Virus record (IMG/VR): IMGVR_UViG_3300043450_000234
Location: 1-40,522 of that record
Origin: a virus
Reading direction: 5' to 3' (one strand)
Length of the DNA stretch: 40,522 nucleotides
The notes below the pieces were generated by a model that did not search any database, was not told where the DNA came from, and worked only from the letters and a program-made list of their open reading frames with translations. This document shows positions 24,393-31,610 of this stretch, in pieces (the stretch's first letter is position 1; every line of letters begins with the position of its first letter). A program made the translations under genes and the position numbers.

Positions 24393-24698
24393 TCAGTCTT
24401 TCCTCTTCTTGAGACGTTCGCTCATTGCACTGGCCTTCGATTTCGCGTCGGCCTTACTCGAAGCGCCCCAAGCCTGGAGCGACAGAAGGAGCCTCGTCGG
24501 CTCCCCATTCGGTTTGCGCTCCGGCCCCGGCATGTTCCCCATCCGAGCCAGGAAGCTCGCCCGGCGCGGGTTGTCGCCGCTTTTCACCGGGGCTTTGAGG
24601 TTCATGCCTTGAGCCTTTGCCGAAGCCCTTCCTTTGGCGTTGAGGCCACCAGCGGGGTTCTTTCCTTCTTTGCGCTGCCATGCGGGAGTCTTTGCCAT
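24393..24698 (-). CDS. Small basic phage protein (DUF6321-like)
   Basis: 101 residues. It has the recognisable core AWQRKEGKNPAGGLNAKGRA (6-25) and RRASFLARMGNM near residue 50, the features of the DUF6321 group of phage proteins. It is rich in Lys and Arg, with no catalytic motif. The ATG overlaps the previous stop (TAAATG). The function of the family is unknown; charge suggests nucleic-acid contact. Confidence 0.72.
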   Translation of the reverse strand: MAKTPAWQRKEGKNPAGGLNAKGRASAKAQGMNLKAPVKSGDNPRRASFLARMGNMPGPERKPNGEPTRLLLSLQAWGASSKADAKSKASAMSERLKKRKD

Positions 24699-24944
24699 TT
24701 ACTTGCCCTTCTGACGGTGCGGCCGAACCTTCGCGGCGATGGTCTTCGGCTGCTTCACAAACTGTTTGCCCTTGGCGGAGCCCTCGCGCTTGGCGCGGGT
24801 CGTGGCCGCATATTCAGCCGGGCTGAGGGACTTGATCGCGGATTCCGGCAAGTAACGCTCGCCGGTCTGCGACGAGGGCTTGCCGGATTTGGTCCGCCAT
24901 TTCTGGGCAGTCCACGCCTTCAGGGATTGCTGAGGGGCTTTCAA
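24699..24944 (-). CDS. Small basic phage protein (DUF5872-like)
   Basis: 81 residues from a TTG at 24944 that overlaps the preceding stop (TTGA); an upstream in-frame start would run over the previous gene. LKAWTAQKWRTKSGKPSSQT and GERYLPESAIKSLSPAEYAA match the DUF5872-type pattern found in phages and giant viruses. The C-terminus is Lys/Arg-rich (TIAAKVRPHRQKGK). Function unknown. Confidence 0.68.
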   Translation of the reverse strand: MKAPQQSLKAWTAQKWRTKSGKPSSQTGERYLPESAIKSLSPAEYAATTRAKREGSAKGKQFVKQPKTIAAKVRPHRQKGK

Positions 24945-25132
24945 TCCTTGTACCCCCCGCCCTTGGACTTGTACTGCTTGGCAAGGAGCTGCGCCTTCCG
25001 GGCAGACCACTGCCCCGCCTTCGTGCCTTGCACGGGCGCTGCCTTGATCTTCTCGAAGAGGGCCTTGCGCATACCGGGCTTGGTGTAGTTCCCGGCAGCG
25101 TTGACCTTGGAAGGCGCAGGCTTCTTTGCCAT
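24941..25132 (-). CDS. Small basic phage protein
   Basis: 63 residues, starting MAKKPAPSKVNAAGNYTKPG. The core NYTKPGMRKALFEKIKAAPV and QWSARKAQLLAKQYKSKGGG recurs in many phage genomes. A GTG three bases upstream is an alternative start. Both overlap the preceding gene. It is strongly basic; function unknown. Confidence 0.7.
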   Translation of the reverse strand: MAKKPAPSKVNAAGNYTKPGMRKALFEKIKAAPVQGTKAGQWSARKAQLLAKQYKSKGGGYKD

Positions 25133-25284
25133 CACTTGCCCTTTTTACCCATCAACTTGTAGGGAAAGCCCGCTTTGGCGTCCTTCTTCATGTCCGCCTT
25201 CGAGCCTTCCTTGATGCCCTTCTTGCGGTCCATCTTCTCGTCCCGCTTCTCGAAGGCCATCATCTTCTTGGTCATCTTCGCCAT
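25132..25284 (-). CDS. Very small Lys/Met-rich protein
   Basis: 50 residues, about one third lysine (MAKMTKKMMAFEKRDEKMDR at the start). The ATG at 25284 is chosen because GGAGG, in the centre of the palindrome copy at 25288-25304, stands just upstream. The longer frame runs antisense-like over the holin gene end. No domain seen; it may bind nucleic acid. Confidence 0.62.
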   Translation of the reverse strand: MAKMTKKMMAFEKRDEKMDRKKGIKEGSKADMKKDAKAGFPYKLMGKKGK

Positions 25285-25287
25285 GGT

Positions 25288-25304
25288 GTTACCTCCGAGG
25301 TTAC
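25288..25304. repeat. Dispersed palindrome, copy 24 (intergenic)
   Basis: GTTACCTCCGAGGTTAC; one mismatch. On the minus strand it supplies the holin stop TAA and then GGAGG, the ribosome binding site for the gene starting at 25284. Confidence 0.75.
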
Positions 25305-25492
25305 TTCTTCGCCTGAGCGACCTTGTCGACCGCGCCGAGCCCGACGCTGACAAGGACCATGAGCGCACCGGCGACGGCTTCAGCCTGGCCGGACTGGATT
25401 ACGCCGTAGCCCGCCAGCGCGGTGCCAGCGGCAGTCGCAAGGTGACGAGCAACGGACAGGATGATCGGCTTCAGAAGCGGCGAGTTCAGCAT
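25301..25492 (-). CDS. Holin (Pam3 gp28-like)
   Basis: 63 residues. Two hydrophobic segments are visible, about residues 15-33 (HLATAAGTALAGYGVI) and 38-54 (AVAGALMVLVSVGLGAV), separated by a short polar turn, with a short charged end (DKVAQAKK). The start MLNSPLLKPIILSVARHLAT matches the Pam3 gp28-type putative holin group. It directly follows the endolysin gene, with AGAGGA before the ATG. It would form the membrane holes that release or trigger the endolysin. Confidence 0.78.
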   Translation of the reverse strand: MLNSPLLKPIILSVARHLATAAGTALAGYGVIQSGQAEAVAGALMVLVSVGLGAVDKVAQAKK

Positions 25493-25501
25493 GATATCCT
25501 C

Positions 25502-25906
25502 TCAGGCCGGGTAATACCGGCGGTTCAGTTCCCAGTGGGGCATGTCCCAACCCCAGTCATAGCCCCAGGTCACCTCGATCTTGAGCTTGTCGGCCTGCTC
25601 TTTGGCGATGGGGATAAGCTGTCGGAAGAGCTCCTTGTTGTAGAGCTCCTCCGTCTCGATCTTGCCATCGCGGTCGAGGTCGATGTACGGCACCACGTCG
25701 ATGGCGTGGCCGGTGAGGTGCCGCGAGTTCATGGTCTTGGACGCCTTGATCGCCACGAGATGCTTCTGGCGCTCCAGCGTGCGCAGGCCCTCCGTGACGC
25801 GAATGGGCCAAGGCGCGGCCTGCAAGACGGCGTCGGCCAGCCTGCGCAGGTCGGGGTGCACGCCCTTGAGGCGCTCCACGCTCACCTTGTCCCAGTTGCG
25901 GGTCAT
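25502..25906 (-). CDS. Endolysin, peptidase M15 type (D-Ala/L-Ala-D-Glu peptidase fold)
   Basis: 134 residues from the ATG at 25906, which overlaps the preceding stop (TGATG); the longer open frame is out of register with that gene. The zinc site is clear: SRHLTGHAIDV (61-71) gives H63 and D70, and MPHWEL (122-127) gives H124. TEGLRTLERQ (38-47) is the usual helix before the site. It lacks a signal peptide, so it should need the holin for access to the wall. It cleaves peptide stems or cross-links of peptidoglycan. Confidence 0.85.
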   Translation of the reverse strand: MTRNWDKVSVERLKGVHPDLRRLADAVLQAAPWPIRVTEGLRTLERQKHLVAIKASKTMNSRHLTGHAIDVVPYIDLDRDGKIETEELYNKELFRQLIPIAKEQADKLKIEVTWGYDWGWDMPHWELNRRYYPA

Positions 25907-26139
25907 CACTTGTCGGCCTTCCCGTCCAGCTTGTCGTAGATCTTGTCGAGGCCCTGCTTGATCTCTTTCATGGCCTCGGAGAAATCCTGCTTGGCGACGT
26001 AGGTCTTCGGCATGTCCACCTCCAGGTCGTGAAGGTCTTGCTGGAGCTTCTTGACGGCGTCCCAGACTTGACGGGCAAACCAGCCACCCACAGATAGGAT
26101 CGCGCCTGCGACAATGTTGAAGATCGTTTGCGGGTCCAT
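25906..26139 (-). CDS. Membrane-anchored coiled-coil lysis protein (spanin/XhlA-like)
   Basis: 77 residues from the ATG at 26139, which has a strong AAGGAGG seven bases upstream. One N-terminal membrane segment (TIFNIVAGAILSVGGWFARQ) is followed by a charged coiled coil (WDAVKKLQQDLHDLEVDMPK and EAMKEIKQGLDKIYDKL). This is common directly before phage endolysins. It could act as an inner-membrane spanin component or an accessory holin; no lipoprotein partner gene was seen. Confidence 0.65.
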   Translation of the reverse strand: MDPQTIFNIVAGAILSVGGWFARQVWDAVKKLQQDLHDLEVDMPKTYVAKQDFSEAMKEIKQGLDKIYDKLDGKADK

Positions 26140-26150
26140 GGGTACCTCCT

Positions 26151-27593
26151 TCAGCAAGCCATGAGAACACACGGCACGCAGTAGGAGCCGTCTTCGTAGA
26201 TGTTCGAGACGTGGACCGAGATGACCTTGGCGATGGTCTTGGCGCGGATGATGTCGTCGCCCTGCGGCTTGGCCGTGCCGTCCCCGGCGGACATCAGGAG
26301 GTCACCCCGTTGGACCGTGGTTCCGGCGGCGATGCGAATGACCATGTCCCCGGTCATGGCGAGGTAGTAGTCGCCGAAGCTGTCCTCGGTATCCCAGGCG
26401 ACGAAGACGCCAGCGACATTCGGGTCGCCTTCGACATCCGAGACCTTGGTGTGGTTGAGCTGTTCGTTGTCGGCGCCGTCCCAGTCGATCATCATGTCGA
26501 GGTTCGACATGACCGTGCCCTTGAGGAGCTGGGCGGTGTCCCCTGCAATGAGGCGGGACCAGCGCGAGAGGTGGCCCCCGTTATAGGAGACCGTCGTGCC
26601 CGAGACGCTGATGGTGCCTTCTGCCGTACCCTGACCGCGCAAGGATACGATGGTGCCATCGGTACCCATGCGGTTGAACACGGCACAGACGTTGTCGAGG
26701 TTGGCAGCGGAGACGCCGCCATCGGTGAGCCTGACACCTGCGCCAGTGGCGACATTTGCCCCGCCGGGGTCGGAGTTCGTCGTGCCGAACAGAGAAGTGC
26801 CCGGGTGGAAGATGGTGGATGTCGTCGCACCCAGCGTGACGTTCCCCCCGGTGGCGTTCAGGCTCATCGCCGACGCCACGCTGTTGTTCCGCGCGATGAT
26901 CTCGGTGTTGTCGATGACGAGGTTCGCCCCGTCGGTCGGGCCGATCTGGAGAGCGTGCCCGGTCGAAGTCAGCGAGGCATCGGTGATCGAGGTGAGGCGC
27001 ACACCCGTGCCGGTGAACGTCGCGCTCGACGTGATCGCGCCGCCAGCCGTGATCGTCCCGGCGACGGTGGCAGCACCCGTGGTGGCGAGCGTTCCGGTGA
27101 TCTCGACGCCGCCGTTCGCGGTCGCCAGCTTTTCGTTGCCCGCGAAGAAGAGCTTGTTCGCCCCGCCGGGGGCAGCCTGGAGGCACCACTGGTTGCTGCT
27201 GTCGTCGTAGAAGCCACCGAAAGATGCGCCGCCCATGAAGGACCAGCGGGTCGTGCCGCTGATTGCCTGGATGCCCGAGTAGGTCGACGATCCAAGCTGG
27301 TTGATCTCGAGGAGCCCGCTGCGGTCATCGCTGTTCGAGAGCAGCATCCCGCCGACGGTAGCGTTCGTGACCGTGATGTCCGAGGCAAGGTTCAGCGTGC
27401 CGCCAAGCAGCGAGAGGTTCGCGCCAACGGCGATCTCCTCGGCTGCGCCGTTGCCCGCCGTGGTGCGGCCGACAAGGCGCGACGTTGCCATGGTCAGGGT
27501 GTGTTCAGCGTTCCAGTTCGAGGGCTGGACCTGGGTGGAATCAGGACCGTCAGCCTTGGCCGAGGTAAAGGCGTGCTTGAGTGAGATCGTCAT
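26151..27593 (-). CDS. Tail fibre/virion surface protein
   Basis: 480 residues. The N-terminus (QVQPSNWNAEHTLTMATSRL, then VGRTTAGNGAAEEI) is the start seen in many phage fibre and surface proteins. The centre has Thr/Gly-rich beta repeats (GTLATTGAATVAGTITAGGA). The C-terminus (VSDVEGDPNVAGVFVAWDTE, then TTVQRGDLLMSAGDGTAKPQ and IIRAKTIAKVIS) resembles a C-terminal domain that in some phage fibres is cleaved or acts as a trimerisation chaperone. It lies between adaptor and lysis genes. Its role in host binding is inferred. Confidence 0.72.
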   Translation of the reverse strand: MTISLKHAFTSAKADGPDSTQVQPSNWNAEHTLTMATSRLVGRTTAGNGAAEEIAVGANLSLLGGTLNLASDITVTNATVGGMLLSNSDDRSGLLEINQLGSSTYSGIQAISGTTRWSFMGGASFGGFYDDSSNQWCLQAAPGGANKLFFAGNEKLATANGGVEITGTLATTGAATVAGTITAGGAITSSATFTGTGVRLTSITDASLTSTGHALQIGPTDGANLVIDNTEIIARNNSVASAMSLNATGGNVTLGATTSTIFHPGTSLFGTTNSDPGGANVATGAGVRLTDGGVSAANLDNVCAVFNRMGTDGTIVSLRGQGTAEGTISVSGTTVSYNGGHLSRWSRLIAGDTAQLLKGTVMSNLDMMIDWDGADNEQLNHTKVSDVEGDPNVAGVFVAWDTEDSFGDYYLAMTGDMVIRIAAGTTVQRGDLLMSAGDGTAKPQGDDIIRAKTIAKVISVHVSNIYEDGSYCVPCVLMAC

Positions 27594-27612
27594 TGTCCTG
27601 ACCCATCAGATT

Positions 27613-28233
27613 TCAGTACCGGCCACTCGCGAAACTCTGCGGAAACCGCCAGTCTTGCGCACGATATACGTTGCCGGTCTTTGCTTCAACTCGGGCTTTG
27701 TTTACCCCTTGCTTGAACTTGCGCAGATGAGCCAGCGCAAGCGTCGGGTTCGAGTAGGGCTTGGCGATCTGGCTCATCATCCGGCCCAGCACGCCGTCGA
27801 GGATTTCCGTGCCGTATTTGGTCAGCACCCAGTCGGGGAAGGACGGGTAACCTTCGCGGGTAACCGGGTCGACGACGGTCAGGGCGACACGGGCCGTGTA
27901 GGTCTTGACGACGTCCGGCGCGTAGCCGAGGACCAGCGTCCCCGGGATCGGCATCGTGGCGCTAATCGGGCGACCTTGATCGTCACGCACGAACAGCACG
28001 CGCGTGATCGTCCCGTCCGTGGGGGCGAGGTCGTAGGTATAGGCGTCGGGGTCGGCGTAGTATTCGCTGTCGGTCGGCAGAGCCGTGAACTCGATGTCCT
28101 CGTACCAGCAGTTCGAGCCGCCGAAGAACTCGCGGAGCGTGGAGAACAGCTCCATCTGGATGGCGGCATCGAGAGCGCCCGGCAGCCTGATCCGGGCATG
28201 GTCCATCAGCCGGTTCATGTCTGCGTTGGCCAT
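27613..28233 (-). CDS. Tail-tube/adaptor-like structural protein
   Basis: 206 residues. The start MANADMNRLMDHARIRLPGA then IQMELFSTLREFFGGSNCWY is a helical module found in podovirus proteins placed after the head-tail adaptor. The middle is beta-rich (DAYTYDLAPTDGTITRVLFV) and the end is helical (FKQGVNKARVEAKTGNVYRA). Position after capsid and adaptor suggests a ring of the short tail. GAGGG precedes the ATG. Confidence 0.66.
   Translation of the reverse strand: MANADMNRLMDHARIRLPGALDAAIQMELFSTLREFFGGSNCWYEDIEFTALPTDSEYYADPDAYTYDLAPTDGTITRVLFVRDDQGRPISATMPIPGTLVLGYAPDVVKTYTARVALTVVDPVTREGYPSFPDWVLTKYGTEILDGVLGRMMSQIAKPYSNPTLALAHLRKFKQGVNKARVEAKTGNVYRAQDWRFPQSFASGRY
27847..27864. repeat. 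Dispersed palindrome, copy 25
   Basis: GTAACCTTCGCGGGTAAC; one mismatch; read V-T-R-E-G-Y. Confidence 0.7.
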
Positions 28234-28240
28234 GGTACCC

Positions 28241-28594
28241 TCAAGCCTGGATGGTGAGCATCTGCGCCACGAACTTGTTCATGAACGCGGAGGCGCGATT
28301 GTCCTGATTCATCTCGTCGTCGCGGAGCTGTGCGTGCCCGCAGACGTAATAGAGAAACGCCAGCCGATACTGGGGATCGACCGGCACGGCAGCCGTCAGA
28401 TTGGTGGTGCTGAAGTCCGGCAGCGCGGTGCGGAAGTAGTTCTTGAGGAGCTCGGGCCGCAGGCGGCGTGCTTCCAGGAACGCAAAGTTCAGCGCCTCGA
28501 CCAGATCAAGGGTCGGATAGCGATAGGGTTGAACCTCGTCGAGCAGTAGAACTCGAGCCCGGTCGATGTAATCCTGAACGGTGTCGAGTGCCAT
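28241..28594 (-). CDS. Head-tail adaptor-like protein (DUF6682-like)
   Basis: 117 residues, mainly helical: MALDTVQDYIDRARVLLLDE, YRYPTLDLVEALNFAFLEAR and DPQYRLAFLYYVCGHAQLRD. The order matches DUF6682-type proteins that follow the major capsid gene in many podoviruses and act as adaptors on the portal. GAGGTAAC, the arm of the palindrome at 28596-28613, serves as its ribosome binding site. Confidence 0.68.
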   Translation of the reverse strand: MALDTVQDYIDRARVLLLDEVQPYRYPTLDLVEALNFAFLEARRLRPELLKNYFRTALPDFSTTNLTAAVPVDPQYRLAFLYYVCGHAQLRDDEMNQDNRASAFMNKFVAQMLTIQA

Positions 28595-28595
28595 T

Positions 28596-28613
28596 GTTAC
28601 CTCGCGAGGTAAG
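28596..28613. repeat. Dispersed palindrome, copy 26 (intergenic)
   Basis: GTTACCTCGCGAGGTAAG; one mismatch. Read leftward, its GAGGTAAC arm ends two bases before the adaptor ATG and provides the ribosome binding site. Confidence 0.75.
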
Positions 28614-28614
28614 G

Positions 28615-28638
28615 GAGGGGGGCCGTGAAGCCCCCCTC
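28615..28638 (-). terminator. GC-rich hairpin after the major capsid gene
   Basis: A perfect nine-base stem, GAGGGGGGC and GCCCCCCTC, encloses CGTGAA seven bases after the capsid stop. No T-run follows in the leftward direction, so it may be a partial terminator or an mRNA-stabilising hairpin that keeps capsid mRNA more abundant than downstream mRNA. Confidence 0.6.
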
Positions 28639-28645
28639 GAAGTCA

Positions 28646-29647
28646 TTAGGCGCGGGTGAGGATGGCCTGGGCCAGAGCCGAGCCGTCGATGACCTGGTAG
28701 CCGTAGACCTGGAGGCCGCGCAGGATGGTCCCGAAGGTCATCTCCGAGCGCAGCGTCTCGACCTTGCTGACCTGCGAGGCGAAGGTCAGGCCATGGGCGT
28801 GACCGGCGTAGACCGCAAACTCGCCAGCAGCCAGACCACCGGCGACACCGGCGGGCAGCAGGTTGGACGAGTAGACAGTGAAGCGGTCGATCATGCCGAT
28901 GCGGCCGTTGCGCAGCGGGGTCACGGAGTCACCGGTCAGGTACGCCTGACGCAGGTCCGAGAACTTGAGCTGTGCGATGGCCCACACGGGCAGCACGACC
29001 CAGCGGCCTTCCTCGGGGATGTTCTGTTCGTCCAGGGCCTGGCCCAGACGCAGGATCACATCGAGGATCTCGACCTGACCGGCCGAGGGATTGCGGGAGA
29101 CGGTCGCCAGCGGCGAGGTCGTGGCGCCCAGGTTGATCGACGAGGTGATCTTGCCTGCGGTGGTGCCACGGTTCTTGACGTCCATGCCGCCCAGGATGCC
29201 GCCGAGCACGTCGGTGTCGACCTGGATCTTGAGCTGCTGGGCAGCGTCATCCGACCACATCGACAGAGCGTTCAGGTCGGACTGGATGTCCATGACGTCG
29301 TCGAGGATGGTGTTGAAGTACTTGCCGTTGCCGATGTACAGCGTGACGTCGTTGCCTTCCGGACGCTCGAGCTGGAGCGAGCCGTCGGCGCGGTAGTCAC
29401 GGATGGTGATCGTCGGCTTGGTGCGGATGCGGACGCGGTCACCCTGGTTCTTGATCTCGCCTTCGTAGTCGGTGTTCGAGATCGCAGCCAGAACGGTCGA
29501 GGAGTAGAACTTCTCGACGAGCTTGCCCGACCAGATTTCCGGAATGAAACCATTGGTCTGGAAAGCGTTACCGGTCGAACCGGCCGGGTAGATCGCGGGA
29601 GTGGTGCCGGAGCCGGCAACCGGGAAGCTGGAAGCGGGGATAGCCAT
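28646..29647 (-). CDS. Major capsid protein
   Basis: 333 residues. Features fit the N4gp56/P22-like coat group: the N-terminal FIPEIWSGKLVEKFYSSTVL (34-53), then GEIKNQGDRVRIRTKPTITI, a long helix with DIQSDLNALSMWSDDAAQQL, RWVVLPVWAIAQL, and a late beta part with VYSSNLLPAG and FAVYAGHAHGLTFASQVSKV. Directly upstream is a scaffold-type gene and downstream are adaptor genes, the standard head order. GAGGA precedes the ATG. It assembles into the icosahedral head. Confidence 0.88.
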   Translation of the reverse strand: MAIPASSFPVAGSGTTPAIYPAGSTGNAFQTNGFIPEIWSGKLVEKFYSSTVLAAISNTDYEGEIKNQGDRVRIRTKPTITIRDYRADGSLQLERPEGNDVTLYIGNGKYFNTILDDVMDIQSDLNALSMWSDDAAQQLKIQVDTDVLGGILGGMDVKNRGTTAGKITSSINLGATTSPLATVSRNPSAGQVEILDVILRLGQALDEQNIPEEGRWVVLPVWAIAQLKFSDLRQAYLTGDSVTPLRNGRIGMIDRFTVYSSNLLPAGVAGGLAAGEFAVYAGHAHGLTFASQVSKVETLRSEMTFGTILRGLQVYGYQVIDGSALAQAILTRA

Positions 29648-29673
29648 CTTGTGGATTCCTCAGAAGATGTATG

Positions 29674-30717
29674 TCAACGGATGCGCCCCTCACGCTGAGC
29701 CGAGAAGATCTCGGCTTCGGCTTTGTTCTTGTCGGCGTCACGGCCCCGGAACTTTCCGGCGGCGACATCCGCGTAGAACGCAGCGATCTGAGCGCGTGTG
29801 AAGAAGGGCTTCTCGGCGGGGGCAGTCGACGCAGCCGCCGTCTTGGCTCTGCCGGGTGCCGCGAGATTCTGGAGCGGGACTTTCGGCACCGTGACGGTCC
29901 CGACTTCCGGCTCCGCTTTCGCGGGTGCCACAGCAGCCTCTTCAGCGAGGAAGCCGTTGAAGAAAGCCAGCACGCGGTGAGCATCGCCCTGCGCATACGC
30001 AGCCTTCAGCATGTCATGACGAATAGCACCAGAATACGGATCAGGCAAGCTCAACCAATCGAGAAACTGCTGATCGGTATTCATCTGGCGCCAATTCGGC
30101 AACTTTTCGTCAAGAGAGCCCAAGAGCTTCTTCTGCGCGTCCTGCTTGAACACGCCGGAAACACCTTCGAGCTGCTTCTTGAGCCGGTCGATCTCGGCTT
30201 GGTAGCTGTTGATGATCGGTGCGAGTTCTTCCCGCGCCTTCTTGCCGACGACCTTCAGGAAGTCCTCGCCGTAGTCGTTGGCTTCCTCGGGGGTGATCAG
30301 CTTCTCGGCGGTGAACTCGGGGGTCTCGCCAGCGGCGGGGGACGCAACCTGCATGGTTGCGATGATGTTCTGGAGGTTCTGGATGGTGTCCGCCTGCTGG
30401 CGGATGGTCTCCTGCGCGCGGACGTAGCGCCCGTGCACGGACTTGTACTTGTGCTCCCACGACTCCTCGCCCTCGGCGGGCGGGGTCTGGGTCGGCTGAT
30501 CGTTGGTGACAGCCGGAGCCTGCTGATTGTCATCAACGGGGCTTGCCGCCAGCGAGCTGGCATCGAGCTCGGGGTTACCTTCCGGGGTAACCTCCTGCGG
30601 CGCTTCGGCGGGCTGATCCCGGAGCGTGTTGAAAAGCTCGTCGGCCTTCGCGACAGCGGCGAGGACGCCCTTCGGCAGCTTAACGCTCTCGTCGATCTTC
30701 AGAGTGGGTTCGGTCAT
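29674..30717 (-). CDS. Scaffolding protein
   Basis: 347 residues from the ATG at 30717, which overlaps the previous stop (ATGA). It is acidic, Glu/Ala-rich and lacks aromatic-rich cores: an N-terminal disordered Pro/Glu part, a coiled coil from about 100 to 130 (YVRAQETIRQQADTIQNLQN), a second helix (SYQAEIDRLKKQLEGV), and a basic C-terminus (GKFRGRDADKNKAEAEIFSA then QREGRIR). This composition and its place just before the capsid gene identify it as the head scaffold. Confidence 0.82.
   Translation of the reverse strand: MTEPTLKIDESVKLPKGVLAAVAKADELFNTLRDQPAEAPQEVTPEGNPELDASSLAASPVDDNQQAPAVTNDQPTQTPPAEGEESWEHKYKSVHGRYVRAQETIRQQADTIQNLQNIIATMQVASPAAGETPEFTAEKLITPEEANDYGEDFLKVVGKKAREELAPIINSYQAEIDRLKKQLEGVSGVFKQDAQKKLLGSLDEKLPNWRQMNTDQQFLDWLSLPDPYSGAIRHDMLKAAYAQGDAHRVLAFFNGFLAEEAAVAPAKAEPEVGTVTVPKVPLQNLAAPGRAKTAAASTAPAEKPFFTRAQIAAFYADVAAGKFRGRDADKNKAEAEIFSAQREGRIR
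30574..30591. repeat. Dispersed palindrome, copy 27
   Basis: GTTACCTTCCGGGGTAAC; perfect arms, extended by one pair; read V-T-P-E-G-N in the scaffold. Confidence 0.85.
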
Positions 30718-30956
30718 TTGCGTTTGCTCTCGATCTTGTCCGCGCTCGACAGGCATTCCGCCATGAGGCCGTAGAGGCGCGCAGTTGCCTGGGCGCGTCC
30801 TTGGGCTCGGGGCAGTTCCTCGAGGGGGGACTGGATGCAGTTTTGGATGGACTGGCTGGAGTAAGCCTGGAGCGCCCCGAGGAACTGGTTCCATGCGTCC
30901 GGGGCAATCCGTGCGAGCCGAGCGGCTGCGAGGGTGAGGTCGGATTCTGTGTTCAC
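30714..30956 (-). CDS. Small hypothetical head-region protein
   Basis: 80 residues, helical (LTLAAARLARIAPDAWNQFL, then LQAYSSQSIQNCIQSP). It is coupled at both ends: its start overlaps the previous stop by 4 bp and its stop overlaps the scaffold start by 4 bp. The conserved layout W-x-x-F-x-x-x-L followed by LPRAQGRAQATARL is seen in short phage head genes of unknown role. Confidence 0.65.
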   Translation of the reverse strand: MNTESDLTLAAARLARIAPDAWNQFLGALQAYSSQSIQNCIQSPLEELPRAQGRAQATARLYGLMAECLSSADKIESKRK

Positions 30957-31171
30957 ATCCGCCCCATGGCGAAGATGGTGAGTCCGATCTGGCCTTCGCC
31001 GGAGGCGTCAGCCGGGGACATCTTCGCGTAGTCGTTCATGCTGCGCCGGAAGGGCTCGCCCTTCGTGATCGACGCCCGCGAGTAGCGCGTCGGCAGCATC
31101 TCGGTAGCGATCTGCTTCGCGGGCTTTGTCCCCCGCGAAGCGATCTTCTGTGTCTTGGTCTGCTTCGGCAT
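30953..31171 (-). CDS. Small basic hypothetical protein
   Basis: 72 residues: MPKQTKTQKIASRGTKPAKQ at the start and a less charged end. It is coupled by overlaps on both sides in the portal-to-scaffold run. It has several Lys and Arg residues and no known domain. Confidence 0.62.
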   Translation of the reverse strand: MPKQTKTQKIASRGTKPAKQIATEMLPTRYSRASITKGEPFRRSMNDYAKMSPADASGEGQIGLTIFAMGRM

Positions 31172-31377
31172 CAGCAGGACTTGGCGGGCTTGGAGCCCGA
31201 GAAACCGGCCATCTTCTTGCCGCCGCCCTTGACCGAGAACGAGTTCCCGCCCGCGCGGCCGCCGACCGACATCTTGCCAGCCTCGACCGGGGCAGCGCCC
31301 GACTGACCGGCCATCTTGCCCGAGCCGCCCTTGGCGTAACCGGCCGACTTCGACGACGTCTGCTTGTTTTTCATCAT
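31171..31377 (-). CDS. Small Gly/Lys/Ser-rich protein
   Basis: 68 residues starting MMKNKQTSSKSAGYAKGGSG. It has three loose repeats of the type KMAG/KMSVGG (GSGKMAGQSG, EAGKMSVGGRAGG, GGKKMAGFSG), is basic and probably disordered. A second Met one codon later is an alternative start. Located between portal and scaffold genes; function unknown. Confidence 0.6.
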   Translation of the reverse strand: MMKNKQTSSKSAGYAKGGSGKMAGQSGAAPVEAGKMSVGGRAGGNSFSVKGGGKKMAGFSGSKPAKSC

Positions 31378-31406
31378 GGTGTAGACCTCACGTCTGAGAT
31401 TGCGGC

Positions 31407-31610
31407 CTACGTCAGGCCAGGGATGTTCACGAGTTTGCGCCCCTTGCGGGACTTTCCCTCTGCCTTGGGCAGGGAACCGGTGACCCCCTCGAGAGCTTTC
31501 TTCATCTCGCGCGAGGGCGTGTAGGGCTTGGGCTCGCCGGGCTTCTTGCGAGGCTTCTTGAGCCCCTTGTTCATGCCCGGGCCGCGCTTCTGACGGATGA
31601 CTGGTGTCAT
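31407..31610 (-). CDS. Small Lys-rich hypothetical protein
   Basis: 67 residues from an ATG at 31610 that overlaps the portal stop (TGATG). It is very basic (GLKKPRKKPGEPKPYTPSRE, KAEGKSRKGRKL). The longer open frame to the right is a shadow of the portal gene. A candidate DNA-contacting or head-packing peptide, but nothing specific is shown. Confidence 0.6.
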   Translation of the reverse strand: MTPVIRQKRGPGMNKGLKKPRKKPGEPKPYTPSREMKKALEGVTGSLPKAEGKSRKGRKLVNIPGLT

